A stretch of 64,000 bases of DNA from Candidatus Nitrotoga arctica (lineage in GTDB: Bacteria; Pseudomonadota; Gammaproteobacteria; Burkholderiales; Gallionellaceae): contig NZ_OU912926.1 of the NCBI RefSeq assembly GCF_918378365.1, forward strand, positions 1-64,000, in the 5' to 3' direction. Of the stretch, positions 1-10,661 are shown one piece after another; within the stretch, counting starts at the first letter, position 1; each line of letters starts with the position of its first letter. Below the pieces are notes generated by a model. The model had not been told where the DNA came from. It made no database searches and saw nothing but the letters and a program-made list of their open reading frames with translations. Position numbers and translations under genes: made by a program.

Positions 1-3
1 ATT

Positions 4-1356
4 ATGCGAGACAACACATTATGGAATTCCTGTCTTCTTTTTTTTGAAGGTACGCTTACCTCACAACAATTTAATTCCTGGATTAAACCTCTGACTTTTG
101 AAATTCACGGTAATAAAATTACCTTGACTGCACCTAACAGTTTTACGTTAAAACTTGTGCAGGGACGATTTTTACCAGAAATTTCCAAGCGAGCAGAATT
201 ATTTCTTTCATGCCCGCCAAGTTTCGAGTTACGCATAGGAGAAAGACCTCTCAATTTGCTTCCCTCAACATTACCAGTTGCTATAACTAATATTATCCCA
301 CCTATATCCCAACCCACACTTAATAAACACAAAAATCAAAATAAACTTAATCCTTTGTTATCTTTTGAAAACTTTGTTACTGGTAAAGCAAATCAATTGG
401 CTCATGCAGCAGCAATACAAGTTGCTGAAACTCCCGGCACAACGTATAACCCATTATTTATTTACGGTGGGGTTGGATTAGGAAAAACTCATTTAATTCA
501 GGCTATTGGAAATCATATAAAACTTGAAAATGCACAGGCAAAAATTTGCTATGTTCATGCTACAAATTATATTTCAGATGTTGTCCGCGCCTTTCAAACT
601 AAAAAATTTGATGAATTTAAACAGTTTTACAACTCCTTAGATTTGCTATTAATTGATGATATTCAATTCATCGCGGATAAAACTGGAACCCAACAAGAAT
701 TTTTCTATACTCTTAATTCATTAATTGATGGACATAAACAAGTTGTAATCACTTGCGATACCTTTCCCAAAGAAATTTCTGGAATGACGCCCCGACTTAC
801 TTCTCGGTTCAGCTGGGGATTAACAGTCGCAGTTGAACCACCTGGTTTGGAAATGCGAGTAGCAATTTTGCTACAGAAAGCTGCTATTTCTAACAATCCG
901 ATAAGTGAAGATGTTGCTTTTTTTATTGCCAAACACATTCGTTCAAATATCCGTGAATTAGAAGGTGCACTTAAACGTATAGATGCTTATTCCAAATTTC
1001 ACAAACGCATCATCTCTGTAGAACTTGCAAAAGAAGCTCTTAAAGATTTGCTTGCTTCTCAAAATAAGCAAATTTCCATAGAAAATATTCAAAAAACTGT
1101 AGCTGATTTTTACCGCATCAAGGTTGCTGATCTTCTTTCCAAGAAGCGTACGCGCTTAATTGCCAGACCTAGACAAATTGCGATGTGCTTAGCAAGGGAA
1201 TTAACACAATTAAGCTTACCTGAAATTGGAGCTGCTTTTGGAGGACGTGATCATACAACGGTTATGTATGCATGTAAGACCATCGAAAGCTTACGCAATT
1301 TGAATTCCCCTCTTAATGCAGATTTCAATTTACTTAATCAAACATTAAGAAACTAA
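4..1356 (+). CDS. dnaA: Chromosomal replication initiator DnaA
   Basis: AAA+ ATPase that binds DnaA boxes at oriC, melts the origin and loads the helicase. At 450 aa it has the usual length. The N-terminal domain I starts at residue 1. Walker A GGVGLGKTH is at about residues 155-163 and Walker B LLIDDIQF at about 214-221. The C-terminal DNA-binding signature GGRDHTTVMYACKTI is near residue 415. The gene is followed by a DnaA-box region and dnaN, the classic origin order. The start lies 3 bases into the window, so upstream control sequences are outside it. Base composition is distinctly AT-rich. Confidence 0.98.
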   Translation: MRDNTLWNSCLLFFEGTLTSQQFNSWIKPLTFEIHGNKITLTAPNSFTLKLVQGRFLPEISKRAELFLSCPPSFELRIGERPLNLLPSTLPVAITNIIPPISQPTLNKHKNQNKLNPLLSFENFVTGKANQLAHAAAIQVAETPGTTYNPLFIYGGVGLGKTHLIQAIGNHIKLENAQAKICYVHATNYISDVVRAFQTKKFDEFKQFYNSLDLLLIDDIQFIADKTGTQQEFFYTLNSLIDGHKQVVITCDTFPKEISGMTPRLTSRFSWGLTVAVEPPGLEMRVAILLQKAAISNNPISEDVAFFIAKHIRSNIRELEGALKRIDAYSKFHKRIISVELAKEALKDLLASQNKQISIENIQKTVADFYRIKVADLLSKKRTRLIARPRQIAMCLARELTQLSLPEIGAAFGGRDHTTVMYACKTIESLRNLNSPLNADFNLLNQTLRN

Positions 1357-1553
1357 TGTTTGATATTGTATTTATTTTGTGAATAACCATTCTAAAAAAT
1401 AGTTTTTTAGAAACTATACACAAAATTTACAATGCCAAAAACAACATTTATCCACACCTTTTTATAAACTCTAATATGTTATAAACAAATAAAAATACAA
1501 AGTTATTCACTATATATAATATCTATTATTGTTATTGTTAAAGGTATATAAGA
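1357..1553. other. Putative oriC region (DnaA-box cluster)
   Basis: AT-rich gap between dnaA and dnaN. One perfect DnaA box TTATCCACA is at 1448-1456. Further matches are TTATTCACA on the minus strand (1378-1386) and three one- or two-mismatch boxes: CTATACACA 1414-1422, TTATAAACA 1479-1487 and TTATTCACT 1503-1511. The cluster plus AT-rich runs fits an origin or at least an autoregulatory DnaA site. A second half of the origin may lie upstream of dnaA, outside the window. Confidence 0.7.
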
Positions 1554-2660
1554 ATGTTTATTGAAAAGATTGAAAAAAATAATTTACTAAATCCCCTTCA
1601 GAAAATCATTGGAATAGTAGAACGTAAACAACCTCTCCCAATTCTATCAAATGTATTAATTGAAAAAACCGGATCAAATATACGTTTTGTAGCAACGGAT
1701 CTTGAAATTCAAATTTCAACACAATTTACCGATGCAAATCAAAGAAGTCCTGATACAGCAATTACTGTAGCTGCTAAAAAATTACAAGAAATTCTCAAAG
1801 TTTTACCTGAAGAAAGTAAAGTTACATTAGATATTCAAGAAACTCGTCTTTTAGTAAAAGTAAATAAAAGTAAATTTACTTTACAAACTTTACCTGCTCA
1901 AGACTTTCCAAAGGTTTCCGAACAATTAGAACAAGCTGTCAAAATTCAAATTGAACAAGGAAAGCTTAAAAAATTATTTGGTATGGTTCAATATGCCATG
2001 GCACAGCAAGATATTCGTTATTATTTAAATGGTGTTTTATTGGTTATTGAGGGCAATTTTTTAAAATTAATAGCAACAGATGGACATCGTCTTGCTTATA
2101 TTATTACTAAGCTTGATCAAGAATATCCTAAACGTGAAATTATTCTGCCTAGAAAAACAGTTAATGAACTAATTAAACTTTTAACTGAGACAGAAGAAAA
2201 AATAACATTTGAATTAACTGAGAATCAAGTCCGTATGACTTTTTCAGATATTATTTTAATTTCTAAGGTAATCGATGGAAAATTTCCAGATTATGAGCGT
2301 GTTATCCCTAGTTATACTAATCAACTTACGTTGAATAGAATTGAAATATTACAGGCGTTACAACGCGCAGCAATTTTATCCAATGAAAAATTCAGAGGTG
2401 TACGTTTTGTACTGACAGAAAAAAATCTGCGTATTATAAGTAACAATAGCGAGCAAGAAGAAGCGCAGGAAGATATGGAAATAGACTATCAAGGAATTGC
2501 ACTTGATGTTGGTTTTAATGTTAATTATTTAATGGATGGATTAAATAATGCTGCTACACAAACCATAACATTCTCATTTGGTGATGCAAATAGTAGTATT
2601 TTGATCACAATTCCAGGTAATGAAGAATTTAAGTACGTTGTTATGCCAATGCGTATTTAA
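1554..2660 (+). CDS. dnaN: DNA polymerase III beta subunit (sliding clamp)
   Basis: Ring-shaped processivity clamp of the replicative polymerase. The 368-aa length matches the family. The N-terminus (residues 1-40) has the typical LNPLQKIIGIVERKQPLPILSNV pattern of domain 1, and the C-terminus ends in VVMPMRI, the clamp's conserved tail. It follows dnaA with the presumed origin between, and precedes gyrB. It is strongly AT-rich in codon use, more so than gyrB. Confidence 0.98.
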   Translation: MFIEKIEKNNLLNPLQKIIGIVERKQPLPILSNVLIEKTGSNIRFVATDLEIQISTQFTDANQRSPDTAITVAAKKLQEILKVLPEESKVTLDIQETRLLVKVNKSKFTLQTLPAQDFPKVSEQLEQAVKIQIEQGKLKKLFGMVQYAMAQQDIRYYLNGVLLVIEGNFLKLIATDGHRLAYIITKLDQEYPKREIILPRKTVNELIKLLTETEEKITFELTENQVRMTFSDIILISKVIDGKFPDYERVIPSYTNQLTLNRIEILQALQRAAILSNEKFRGVRFVLTEKNLRIISNNSEQEEAQEDMEIDYQGIALDVGFNVNYLMDGLNNAATQTITFSFGDANSSILITIPGNEEFKYVVMPMRI

Positions 2661-2697
2661 TAACGAATGAAGTATAAGTTAATTTATACACACTTAA

Positions 2698-2713
2698 TGT
2701 TTCACGTGAAACA
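2698..2713. promoter_or_regulatory. parS centromere site
   Basis: The 16-bp palindrome TGTTTCACGTGAAACA is identical to the ParB-binding parS consensus. It lies in the dnaN-gyrB gap, 15 bp before gyrB. ParB nucleates here for origin segregation. The parAB genes that would use it are not in the window; the broken parA-like gene near 50 kb looks like a different, orphan ParA. Confidence 0.95.
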
Positions 2714-2718
2714 AATGA

Positions 2719-5109
<2,391 letters not shown>

Positions 5110-5158
5110 AATGATACTGATAGCCAAGAGAATTTAAGTGTACAGCTATAAATTGCGA

Positions 5159-5674
5159 CAAATTCCACCAAGTTTAAGTATTTTTTAATGCGAGAGTTTT
5201 TCTCTATGTAGTTAAGTTGGCGCGGCACCTCCACAAAGGTGACGTCTACCCTCTGGCCTGTATGAGCCACATAGCCATGGCGTCAGTTGTCGTGAAACTA
5301 GTCACAACACTGCAATCAGCTTCAAGTCTTTGAGTATTCCCGGACAGCCAGGCCGTCTCTTGGCGCCAGACACCCGGCCTTGCAGTTGCAGCCAAAAAAA
5401 CGCATGGAGAGCCGGTCACGAAACTGGTATTCAATCCTTCGTAGGCCAGGTTGCACAGGTGCTGGAGAATTAGCATCTTGAACATGAGTACCGCATCGCG
5501 ATGCGGTTTTGCTCCAGCGTTGTTCTTCCCTTCCTTGACATTCTCCCCTGTCAAATCAGAACGAAATGCATCCCTCTCTATTTGGCTATCAGTTATACCA
5601 AACCCCTCTATTTCTGTGAGCTTGATTGTGTGGGTCTCCGTGTCAAAAAAATCAGATTGATTACGGGCTACCAT
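5159..5674 (-). pseudogene. IS5-type transposase remnant
   Basis: The minus-strand reading from 5674 gives an IS5-family N-terminus: FRSDL followed by KPHRDAVLMFKMLILQ and LCNLAYEGLN. It then loses similarity, and a second frame from about 5270 continues with GQRVDVTFVEVPRQLN, the IS5 motif around the first catalytic Asp. Two frames and missing conserved blocks mean the gene is dead. No terminal repeats were recognised. It fills most of the 829-bp gap after gyrB; 5675-5938 holds no gene I can see. Confidence 0.75.
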
Positions 5675-5938
5675 TGTGTTCGATGTTCATTGGATGGATG
5701 CTGCCATTCATCTCGAGAGTGTTTCACCATACAGAAAAGCTAAGGAGAAATGCGAGGATTGTTAAGATTTCCGTATCAAAAATAAGGAAATTGCCTATTC
5801 CATTTTCATTTCTTGCAGGTAGTATTTATTATGCTGATGCTCCCTAAACGAGGAACTGTCTCATCAGCACTTGATACTTACTATTTGATAAAACTGCGGG
5901 TAGTCACTGTTTCCCGCAACCAACCTAAGGAGACCTAA

Positions 5939-6511
5939 ATGTTCCAACTAAACAAAATCGTAAGTGGCATGATGGTGATCGCAGCATCGTCTGTATTGAC
6001 GATGAGTGCCTATGCCGTAGATGCAAAGGTGTCGGCTAGCGATAAAAAAGTGATCGAGAGTGCGATGTCCGCAGCGCCAGCCAAGGTTGCGAAGGATGCA
6101 ACCATCGTGGCCATGGAGGCAGGCGGCAAAATGCGCACCCTGCGCCAGGGAACAAACGGTTTCACCTGTATGCCGGACAATCCGGCGACGCCCGGGCCCG
6201 ACCCCATGTGCATGGATAAGAACGCCATGGAATGGGTCCATGCATGGATCGCACACACAAACCCCACCCCAGGGAAAGTCGGTTTTATGTACATGCTCTC
6301 CGGTGGAACGGACGCCAGCAATACCGACCCTTATGCGACTAAGCCTGATGCCAATAATCATTGGATCAAGACCGGACCTCACGTGATGATCGTCGGCGCC
6401 GACGCCAGCTTTTACGATACGTATCCGAAGAGCGCTGACCCCGACCCCTCGCTCCCCTTCGTAATGTTTGCAGACACGCCGTACCAGCACTTGATGGCGC
6501 CGGTTAAGTAA
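5939..6511 (+). CDS. Exported protein of unknown function
   Basis: 190 aa with a clear Sec signal peptide (residues 1-26, cleaved after an A-Y-A motif). The mature part has three Cys/Met-rich spots (TCMPDNPA, PMCMDK, FMYML) and a GPHVMIVG stretch, but I do not recognise the family. The start is supported by AAGGAGA 8 bp upstream. It opens a run of exported proteins and cytochromes on the same strand, so a periplasmic role tied to redox chemistry is possible, but that is guesswork from position. Confidence 0.8.
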   Translation: MFQLNKIVSGMMVIAASSVLTMSAYAVDAKVSASDKKVIESAMSAAPAKVAKDATIVAMEAGGKMRTLRQGTNGFTCMPDNPATPGPDPMCMDKNAMEWVHAWIAHTNPTPGKVGFMYMLSGGTDASNTDPYATKPDANNHWIKTGPHVMIVGADASFYDTYPKSADPDPSLPFVMFADTPYQHLMAPVK

Positions 6512-6556
6512 GTATCGATTCACGCAATTTAAGCTACAGAGAAAACAGGGGGCAGG

Positions 6557-6595
6557 CCATGGTTTTTTGTTACCTCCGACTCGAAGAAACCGTGG
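6557..6595. repeat. Hairpin repeat, copy 1
   Basis: Imperfect palindrome with arms CCATGGTTTTTT (6557-6568) and GAAGAAACCGTGG (6583-6595), giving a 12-bp stem with G-U pairs in RNA. A closely related sequence in the opposite orientation occurs at 10042-10080. It has no T-run directly after it, so it is more like a dispersed palindromic repeat than a terminator. Confidence 0.5.
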
Positions 6596-6666
6596 TCTGT
6601 CTTATGATGTTGCTACGGTAATTTGGGTTTTTTTATGTTCCGTTATTCTGGAAGTGCTACACCAAC

Positions 6667-7668
6667 ATGAAGCTTTTTTTAATGATAACCCGTGCTGCAA
6701 TTTTAATACTCTCACTCAGTCTGCTTTCAAGCTGCGCCGAACTTGAAAATAAACTTTCAGGTAAAACACCTCCGCGTGTTTATGTTGCTAATGAGAGTTC
6801 TAACTCAGTTACCGTGATTGACGCGCTGACGTTCAAGGTGATTGCCACCGTCGACCCCAAAAATTTCTCGACCCATGATCTTGCGTTATCCCGTGATGGA
6901 ACGCGCTTATACGCGACTAACCTTGCTTCAGGGCGGCTTTCTGTCATTGATACAAAAGCACTGGAAACGATTGCGTCAATTTACACCGGTAGCCGCTGCC
7001 ATGTGGTTGCACTCACCAATGACAACCGGTTTGCCTGGGTTGCCAATATTGGCGATGACACGATCTCCATAGTGGATACGGAGGGCTACCGAATTGTGGG
7101 TACGCTAGCTGTCGGAAAAGGTCCTACCGGCCTGACGTTTTCTCGGGACGGCAGTTTCGCCTATGTGAGCAATCAAGGCGACAAAACCGTTGCAGTGGTT
7201 GACACCACCACCTATCAGCTAATCAAAACCATTCCAGTTGGATCCAACCCGCATTTTTTGACGCTGGGACCTGATGGGCGTATCTGGGGAGCCAATTCCG
7301 GGGGTAATGACATTTATGTGATCGACCCCGCCACTCAGACCAAAGTTGCAACCTTTGAGGTAGGCCCCAATCCACAGCAAATTGCTTTCGCTTACAAAGG
7401 CATGGTGGGCCCTAATGCATATGTCACCGTGAGTGGTGCGAATAATGTCGCCGTTGTAAACATCAATAACACCAGAATGCAGGTTGTTGAACGCATTCCG
7501 GTGGGTGATAAGCCCAATGGCATTCTGGCGAACACGGAAGGCACCCGTATTTATGTCGGGAATGAGGGTTCTAACAACTTGCATGTGATCGATACCGGTA
7601 CCAATGCACTCCTCGCCACGGTACCCGTAGGCCTCAAACCCATCAGGGTGGTGATGTCGCGCAATTAG
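6667..7668 (+). CDS. YVTN-type beta-propeller lipoprotein
   Basis: 333 aa. The N-terminus has a lipoprotein signal ending in LSSC (Cys at about residue 23). The rest is a series of roughly 40-residue repeats with the YVTN-family pattern (YVANESSNSVTVIDA, YATNLASGRLSVIDT, AWVANIGDDTISIVDT, YVSNQGDKTVAVVDT, YVGNEGSNNLHVIDT), consistent with a seven-bladed propeller. Such proteins often accompany c-type cytochromes, but the ligand is unknown. It is followed after 16 bp by the FecR-domain gene and is likely cotranscribed with it. Confidence 0.88.
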   Translation: MKLFLMITRAAILILSLSLLSSCAELENKLSGKTPPRVYVANESSNSVTVIDALTFKVIATVDPKNFSTHDLALSRDGTRLYATNLASGRLSVIDTKALETIASIYTGSRCHVVALTNDNRFAWVANIGDDTISIVDTEGYRIVGTLAVGKGPTGLTFSRDGSFAYVSNQGDKTVAVVDTTTYQLIKTIPVGSNPHFLTLGPDGRIWGANSGGNDIYVIDPATQTKVATFEVGPNPQQIAFAYKGMVGPNAYVTVSGANNVAVVNINNTRMQVVERIPVGDKPNGILANTEGTRIYVGNEGSNNLHVIDTGTNALLATVPVGLKPIRVVMSRN

Positions 7669-7684
7669 GCAGAGTATAAAAATA

Positions 7685-9010
7685 ATGAAGAAACTAATGA
7701 ATCATTCAGGCTACCTCGGCATGCCTCAAATAAACAGCCGGAACAAACAATATGTTGTTCTGCTTCTGTGGGCTCTGTGCGTATCTGGGTTTATTTTGTT
7801 TACACCTGTTACAGCCCGAGCTGAGAGTGCGGCTGTCGGCATTGCCAAGAACGCCAAGGGCTCACTGGTCGTAGTGAGAGTGGATGGAATAGAGGAGCGT
7901 TTGCGGGGAAAAGGTGCGCTGGCGCTTTTTGAAGGAGATGTATTGCGCACAGATGACAAGAGCGTCGCACTGATAGAACTGAAAAACGGTATTCAGGTAG
8001 GACTTAACCGGAACACCAGCTTCAAGATTGTTTCACGCTGGGAAAAAGAAAGCGGGATAACACGCATTCTCCGCCTGAAACAGGGCATGTTATGGGTCAA
8101 AATCAGTGGCGGGCCGCAGCAATTAGAAGTTGAAACGCCCGTGGCCATTGCCATAGTTAAAGGGACTGAATTCATCATTGAAGGCTTACAAAACGGCAAC
8201 AGTGTTTTAACAGTCATAGAAGGTCTGGTGGAGTTTGGCACCGCTTTGGGTACGTGCCCTATCCGTACGTCTACGGTCAGTTATGCGGAACAAGGCAAGA
8301 AATGCACCAAACCAGTGATTACTGATGTCAAGACTGCCGCCAATTGGACGGCAGAGCTAAGCGGTACTGCAGCAGCATCAGTTCCAGATTCAGCTGTAAC
8401 CTCGCTACCGGTATTCTGGCCGCCACCGGATGCTTCAACGCATCAAAAAATCCCGCGTGAACTCCTTGTGCCAAATAATACCCAGGCACAAACCTGGGCA
8501 AGCGTAGCCGCCAGGCTAGAAAAAGCACTGACTGATAACGGCTATTCCAGCCCTGGATATTATGCTGTTCCGGAAGGATTTGCGTTGATCAGCCAGCTTG
8601 AACGAATCAACCGAGATGCCACGCCCTCTCCACCCAATATACGCTGGAAAATAAAAGTTGATCCAGCCAGTATCAAGTCTTTCAATTTGGAATCTTACCT
8701 GAAGGCGTTGCTGGGTAAGGATGAAGGACTTTTTCGGGTTATTGCGTTCGTTTTTACCCCCGTTCCCATTATTACCAGCGGGGAAAAAATCGATATAGAA
8801 GAAGCAAAGCTTTGGGTCGGCAAAGGTGGTTCAAAGCTTCCCAAAGTCCTGTCGAAGCAAATTTATGATGAGGATATGGAAGCTACCGCTTTGATATATG
8901 AATTCGAAATCCCCAGCCGTAGAGAACCTGCCAGGCTGAATAAACCTTCCGAGCATAATGGCCAGCAACACTTGAAAGCAGCCAACATCTTGAAGGCGCT
9001 AGGGGGCTAA
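7685..9010 (+). CDS. FecR-domain exported protein
   Basis: 441 aa. A hydrophobic signal/anchor lies at residues 20-45 after a long N-terminal lead, so the true start could be a later Met. Residues about 55-190 form a FecR domain (GDVLRTDDKSVALIEL, then GLNRNTSF, GMLWVKISGG, ETPVAIAIVKGTEFII, VLTVIEGLVEF). The C-terminal half (about 240-440) is unrecognised and contains a region resembling small periplasmic alpha/beta domains. It is packed between the YVTN lipoprotein and the 4-TM protein (2-bp gap), which indicates an operon. In this context FecR is probably a periplasmic binding module and not a sigma-factor regulator, as no sigma gene is nearby. Confidence 0.82.
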   Translation: MKKLMNHSGYLGMPQINSRNKQYVVLLLWALCVSGFILFTPVTARAESAAVGIAKNAKGSLVVVRVDGIEERLRGKGALALFEGDVLRTDDKSVALIELKNGIQVGLNRNTSFKIVSRWEKESGITRILRLKQGMLWVKISGGPQQLEVETPVAIAIVKGTEFIIEGLQNGNSVLTVIEGLVEFGTALGTCPIRTSTVSYAEQGKKCTKPVITDVKTAANWTAELSGTAAASVPDSAVTSLPVFWPPPDASTHQKIPRELLVPNNTQAQTWASVAARLEKALTDNGYSSPGYYAVPEGFALISQLERINRDATPSPPNIRWKIKVDPASIKSFNLESYLKALLGKDEGLFRVIAFVFTPVPIITSGEKIDIEEAKLWVGKGGSKLPKVLSKQIYDEDMEATALIYEFEIPSRREPARLNKPSEHNGQQHLKAANILKALGG

Positions 9011-9012
9011 CC

Positions 9013-9447
9013 ATGCTTGTCTCCATTACAGCCGCAAGACAAAAACTAGCCATCGTATGGTTTAGTGGCGCCGGTTTAACTTTTATTGCTTTGCTCATTC
9101 TTGACACTTTCGGTAACCAGGGGCACGGCGCTGTGCTATGGGATTGGTTTCTCCCTGTTATTACGCCGAATCTCTCTCTTATCGTTGGCGTGATGTTCAA
9201 TGATCTCAGACGTAAAGCTGCAAAAGGTGAGTCTGTGGATTCATTCATGTACCGCCTCGCGTTTTGGCTTTCCTTAGTCTATCTCTTGCTGTTGTTTATT
9301 ACGCCATTGTTGTCACCTTTTACTGATGTGCCGCTAGTTACCTATCTCCAGAATTCGAAAATACCGCTATCTCTAGTGCAAGCCTTGGCTACCACTGCAC
9401 TGGGTGCTTTTTATGTGCAACGAGAGTCCAAATTTGAACCCAAATAA
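9013..9447 (+). CDS. Small integral membrane protein, unknown
   Basis: 144 aa with four hydrophobic segments (about residues 15-32, 45-62, 83-103 and 117-137), so a four-helix inner-membrane protein. It begins 2 bp after the FecR-domain gene and is therefore probably coupled to it. I do not recognise a family. The pairing suggests the two proteins work together at the inner membrane/periplasm face. Confidence 0.75.
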   Translation: MLVSITAARQKLAIVWFSGAGLTFIALLILDTFGNQGHGAVLWDWFLPVITPNLSLIVGVMFNDLRRKAAKGESVDSFMYRLAFWLSLVYLLLLFITPLLSPFTDVPLVTYLQNSKIPLSLVQALATTALGAFYVQRESKFEPK

Positions 9448-9622
9448 TGCAACCTCATGGGCAATGGGAATCCAGACACTCGGAAACAGGAGGGATGATG
9501 CCGTCATGGAATCGTTTGCTTGCTTGACATAGGTCGGCTAATGGGGGCCATCTAATTGTGGCTTTAGAAGCGCTATTACTAATGCAGGGCATTTTTAACA
9601 AGATCGAACAGGAGGAGTAAAC

Positions 9623-10009
9623 ATGGGAACAGCTACCACTATCGTGAAACAAGTTTACGAGGCATTTGGCCGCGGGGATGTACCGGCGATTCTGAATCTG
9701 ATCGCTGACGAAGTCGATTGGGAGTTCGTTGGTTCGACGAATTTACCTTATGCCGGTCGGCGAAAAAATCCTAAAGAAGTGGCCGATTTTTTTGCGGCGG
9801 TGGCGCAGTCCGAAGATATACATGCCTTCGAGCCGCGCGAATTTATCGAGGCCAATGAGCATATCACCGTGCTGGGCTGGGAGGATACAACTGTGCGTGA
9901 CACCAACAAAAAATTTGAGAGCGAATGGATTCATGTGTTCACAGTAAAAAACGGCAAAATTACCCGTTGGCGGGGGTTTCTCAACACAGCTGCGCATTAC
10001 GGATTGTAG
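9623..10009 (+). CDS. SnoaL-like/NTF2-fold protein
   Basis: 128 aa. The pattern V.QVYEAFGRGDVPAILNLIADEVDWEF at the start, YAGRRKNPKEVADFFAAVA in the middle and FTVKNGKITRWRGFLNTA at the end is typical of the ketosteroid-isomerase-related SnoaL-like family. A strong site AGGAGGAG is 6 bp before the ATG. It has no signal peptide, so it is cytoplasmic. The substrate cannot be read from the sequence. Confidence 0.85.
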   Translation: MGTATTIVKQVYEAFGRGDVPAILNLIADEVDWEFVGSTNLPYAGRRKNPKEVADFFAAVAQSEDIHAFEPREFIEANEHITVLGWEDTTVRDTNKKFESEWIHVFTVKNGKITRWRGFLNTAAHYGL

Positions 10010-10041
10010 CAGGCGAAATCGGTGCAATAACTGAGGGCCGA

Positions 10042-10080
10042 CTATGGTTTCTTCGGGTAAAAGGTGACAGAAAACCGTGG
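10042..10080. repeat. Hairpin repeat, copy 2
   Basis: Arms CTATGGTTT (10042-10050) and AAAACCGTGG (10071-10080). Read on the other strand, the 6557-6595 element has nearly the same order of motifs (GGTTTCTTCG, then AGGT.ACA, then AAAACC.TGG), so the two are inverted copies of one short palindromic repeat. Confidence 0.5.
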
Positions 10081-10162
10081 TTCCCGAAATTAATGGGATC
10101 AGACCTCCATGGCACTCGCAAACCGTTGGCACCAACTTAATTTCATAAAGGAGAAATTGATC

Positions 10163-10618
10163 ATGGACAAAGACGCCGTACTGAAAATACTTAATCGCAT
10201 CATGGAACTGGAACTGGCCGGTGTGGTGCGCTACACCCATTACGCGTTGATGGTGTACGGCTACAATCGCATCCCCATCGTTGACTGGCTGCAGAAACAA
10301 GCCGAGGAGGGGCTGGTTCACGCACGTCAGGCCGGTGAGCTGGTGACCTGGCTGGGTGGGCACCCGTCGCTAGGCATCGGCCCTCTGCTGGAAACTCACA
10401 CCCATGATATCGGCGACATTATGCGCGAATCGCTGGCGCACGAAGTAGAGGCACTGCAGGCTTATTACGAATTGCTTGCTCTCGCTAAGGACAAGGATGT
10501 TCGGCTCGAAGAATATGCTCGCAACATGATCGCTCAAGAAACCGCGCATCAGGATGAGGTGAACAAGATGTTGCGCAAGCCGGGACAGACTGATGCATTC
10601 TCGGCCACAGGAAGGTAG
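10163..10618 (+). CDS. Bacterioferritin-like di-iron protein
   Basis: 151 aa, cytoplasmic, all-helical. Ferritin-type metal ligands are visible: ELELAGVVRYTHY (helix A Glu), EEGLVHARQAGE (Glu and His of helix B), AHEVEALQAYYE (helix C Glu) and AQETAHQDEV (helix D Glu/His). The start ATG at 10163 is chosen because AAAGGAGA precedes it by 6 bp; an upstream in-frame extension to 10109 lacks this. The length is close to bacterioferritin and Dps-like relatives. It directly precedes the cytochrome genes, so iron or peroxide handling next to heme proteins is plausible. Confidence 0.87.
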   Translation: MDKDAVLKILNRIMELELAGVVRYTHYALMVYGYNRIPIVDWLQKQAEEGLVHARQAGELVTWLGGHPSLGIGPLLETHTHDIGDIMRESLAHEVEALQAYYELLALAKDKDVRLEEYARNMIAQETAHQDEVNKMLRKPGQTDAFSATGR

Positions 10619-10661
10619 CTGCGGGATTTATTAAAACAGTAAAGCAGGGAAGGGAAAGAAC

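Noticed and set aside
5948..6523. 191-codon frame opposite the exported protein at 5939
   Set aside because: His/Cys/Arg-rich composition typical of antisense frames; the plus strand has signal peptide and ribosome-binding site.
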